Shown piece by piece: positions 62,664-64,000 of a stretch of 64,000 bases of DNA. The DNA comes from CAMYOC01 sp963704875. Its GTDB lineage: Bacteria; Pseudomonadota; Gammaproteobacteria; Steroidobacterales; XN24. The position numbers were made by a program, and so were the translations under genes. Position 1 is the first letter of the stretch; each line of letters opens with the position of its first letter. The stretch is taken from positions 186,001 to 250,000 of the forward strand of contig CAVPIA010000008.1 in assembly GCA_963704875.1 (NCBI GenBank), in the 5' to 3' direction. Below the pieces are notes generated by a model, which was given only the letters and a program-made list of their open reading frames with translations, was not told the origin of the DNA and did not search any database.

Positions 62664-62993
62664 AATTCACCTCGAATACAACATCGTTGCGCACCAAATT
62701 TGTGGTTAGGCTAGCAGCGCGGCCACGGTCTCGCAGTGACTTAAATCACATATTTCTAATGTCTCTCTGAACGCGTCAGCGGGACGTCGAAAGCAGCGCC
62801 TGATCTGGTCCTTCAGACGAGCTTTGAGCCTGCCCGGTGCGCAGCGAACAATCGACTACCGAGCGCGCAGTCGGAGCAACCTGTTCGGGCGGCAGCCTGC
62901 CGGCTTAGACGAATGGCCAATTGGAGCCAGGTCGATGATCACCGATGATGGTGGTTCATACATGCTCAGATGCTACGAATGACGGAGGTTGAT
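62664..62993. promoter_or_regulatory. Divergent region between the Arg-rich gene and phaB
   Basis: About 330 bp with no further gene. It must hold promoters for both sides. An AT-rich patch near 62741-62760 (AAATCACATATTTCTAATG) is the most likely promoter area. The phaB ribosome site (ACGGAGG at 62982-62988) lies at the right end. Confidence 0.35.
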
Positions 62994-63719
62994 ATGACAG
63001 GAAGAGTCGCGTTGGTGACAGGCGGGACCAGGGGCATCGGCGCCGGCATTTCGCGGGAATTGAAGGATGCGGGCTATCAGGTTGCGGCTAATTTCGCCGG
63101 GAATGTAGAGCGAGCCAAAGAGTTCGAAGCAGAGACCGGCATTCCCGTGTTCAAATTCGACGCCGGCGATTTCGACGCGGTTCAACGCGGAGTCGCTGAG
63201 GTTGTTGAACGCGTTGGCCCGATCGAGGTGCTGGTCAACAATGCGGGCATTACCCGTGATTCAACGCTGCATAAAATGAACTTCGAGCAGTGGGACGATG
63301 TGATCCGCACCAATCTCACCTCCTGTTTCAATCTCTGTCGCACGGTTATCGAAAGCATGCGCGAGCGAAAATTCGGTCGCATCGTCAATGTGGGCTCGGT
63401 CAATGGTCAGGCCGGACAATACGGTCAGGTCAACTACGCCGCATCGAAATCGGGCATGCACGGTTTCACCAAGGCACTGGCCCAGGAAAGCGCGGCGTTT
63501 GGCATAACCGTTAACGCAGTCGCCCCCGGCTATGTGAATACGGAGATGGTCCAGGCTGTTCCGGAGAAGGTGCTGGAAAAGATCATCCAGCGTATCCCGA
63601 TGGGCCGCCTCGGCGAGCCGCATGACATCGTGCGCGCGATCTTCTACCTGGTCAGCGATGAGGCCGACTTCATCACCGGCTCCACCGTCTCGGTCAACGG
63701 CGGTCAGCACATGTACTGA
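62994..63719 (+). CDS. phaB: Acetoacetyl-CoA reductase PhaB
   Basis: 241 aa from ATG 62994 (GGAGG five bases before; the open frame extends further without support). SDR family: VALVTGGTRGIGAGISRELK, VLVNNAGITRDSTLHKMNFE, IVNVGSVNGQAGQYGQVNYA and AASKSGMHGF with the Tyr/Lys pair. It reduces acetoacetyl-CoA to (R)-3-hydroxybutyryl-CoA with NADPH for polyhydroxybutyrate. It faces the PhaC gene. Confidence 0.92.
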   Translation: MTGRVALVTGGTRGIGAGISRELKDAGYQVAANFAGNVERAKEFEAETGIPVFKFDAGDFDAVQRGVAEVVERVGPIEVLVNNAGITRDSTLHKMNFEQWDDVIRTNLTSCFNLCRTVIESMRERKFGRIVNVGSVNGQAGQYGQVNYAASKSGMHGFTKALAQESAAFGITVNAVAPGYVNTEMVQAVPEKVLEKIIQRIPMGRLGEPHDIVRAIFYLVSDEADFITGSTVSVNGGQHMY

Positions 63720-63730
63720 CCGCGGCCGCC

Positions 63731-63760
63731 TGAATCGCGGTGAATCGCAGTGAATCGCGG
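63731..63760. repeat. Three tandem 10-bp repeats TGAATCGCGG
   Basis: Copies at 63731-63740, 63741-63750 (one change) and 63751-63760, directly after phaB. No function known. Confidence 0.7.
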
Positions 63761-63768
63761 TGACTTCA

Positions 63769-63798
63769 GATCCGGTCGGACGCTAGTCCGGCCGGATC
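63769..63798 (+). terminator. Hairpin spanning the phaC stop
   Basis: GATCCGGTCGGAC 63769-63781 pairs with GTCCGGCCGGATC 63786-63798 (one U-G pair). Its loop holds the phaC stop codon. T-rich DNA follows on the + strand, so it may terminate phaB. Confidence 0.6.
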
Positions 63799-64000
63799 GT
63801 TTGTTTCACGTAGGAACCAGGCGCCGGCTCGAGTGACGGGTAGTCCGCACTGCCTGGCTTCCTGGCCGCCACCTTGCCGCCCGAATAACGACGCAGCCAG
63901 CGGATCCAGTCCGGCCACCAGGAACCTGCATGTTCCTCATTGGCCAGCAACCATTCCTCAGCATCAGCCGGCGTCTCGTTACCGGCGCGATAACCGTATT
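63783..64000 (-). CDS. phaC: Poly(3-hydroxyalkanoate) synthase PhaC, C-terminal end
   Basis: Partial: 71 codons plus stop (TAG at 63785-63783); the rest lies past the window. EEHAGSWWPDWIRWLRRYSG and LEPAPGSYVKQTIRPD match the end of class I/III PHA synthases. It polymerises hydroxyacyl-CoA from PhaB. Convergent with phaB. Confidence 0.85.
   Translation of the reverse strand, partial: YGYRAGNETPADAEEWLLANEEHAGSWWPDWIRWLRRYSGGKVAARKPGSADYPSLEPAPGSYVKQTIRPD

Overview
The window looks like chromosomal DNA of a GC-rich gammaproteobacterium. The basis is the gene content: Mla, Mo-cofactor, PhaB/PhaC, KefB-like, YbdG-like and POT proteins, many lipoproteins and outer-membrane barrels, and an ExbB/ExbD motor. 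I cannot name the genus. There are no rRNA or tRNA genes, CRISPR arrays, prophage genes or transposases that I can see.

Layout. 1-5910 holds unlinked genes: a lipoprotein cut by the window edge, a fatty-acid-hydroxylase-type membrane enzyme, a TIR-TPR membrane protein, a voltage-gated K+ channel with a zinc ribbon, and two small exported or membrane proteins. 5870-17189 is a pair of divergent operons around a 92-bp spacer. The leftward operon encodes SDR, PAP2, C39-like peptidase, RimK-like ligase, GCS2 ligase and an N-formylglutamate-amidohydrolase-like enzyme. The rightward operon encodes an S51-like peptidase, esterase, ATP-grasp, esterase and ATP-grasp. Together they carry four amide-bond ligases and several hydrolases, and look like a pathway that makes and trims an unknown peptide-like product.

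17252-36373 is a looser region of membrane, stress and accessory genes: LolA-like, TolB/TPR, GNAT, YbdG-type MscS channel, OYE flavin reductase, YtoQ, CorC, KefB-like antiporter, POT transporter, sulfotransferase-like and TauD/TfdA-like proteins. Its gaps are scattered with copies of a degenerate intergenic repeat and GGGTCA/TGACCC palindromes.

36405-52446 is a 17-gene leftward operon with mostly overlapping genes. It starts with a three-haem HzsA-like lipoprotein. Two outer-membrane barrels, a TlpA thioredoxin, a DUF4266 lipoprotein, a DUF3570 barrel, three TPR proteins, an ExbB/ExbD/ExbD motor, a TonB/AgmX-like rod and a PDZ protein follow. Its leader (about 52604-52700, minus strand) contains a very clear GEMM-I (cyclic-di-GMP-I) riboswitch, so the whole envelope machine is probably under c-di-GMP control.

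52866-64000 holds a lipoprotein, a CadC-like regulator with TolB and TPR parts, MlaC, methylglyoxal synthase, a DsbA-like protein, a TSUP transporter, and the Mo-cofactor operon moeA-moaA-moaC-moaD-moaE. moaC carries a one-base frameshift in this sequence. A 35-residue Arg-rich gene follows, then phaB facing the 3' end of phaC.

Most promising leads: the riboswitch-controlled multihaem/motor operon, the divergent amidoligase system, the moaC frameshift, and the tiny Arg-rich gene.
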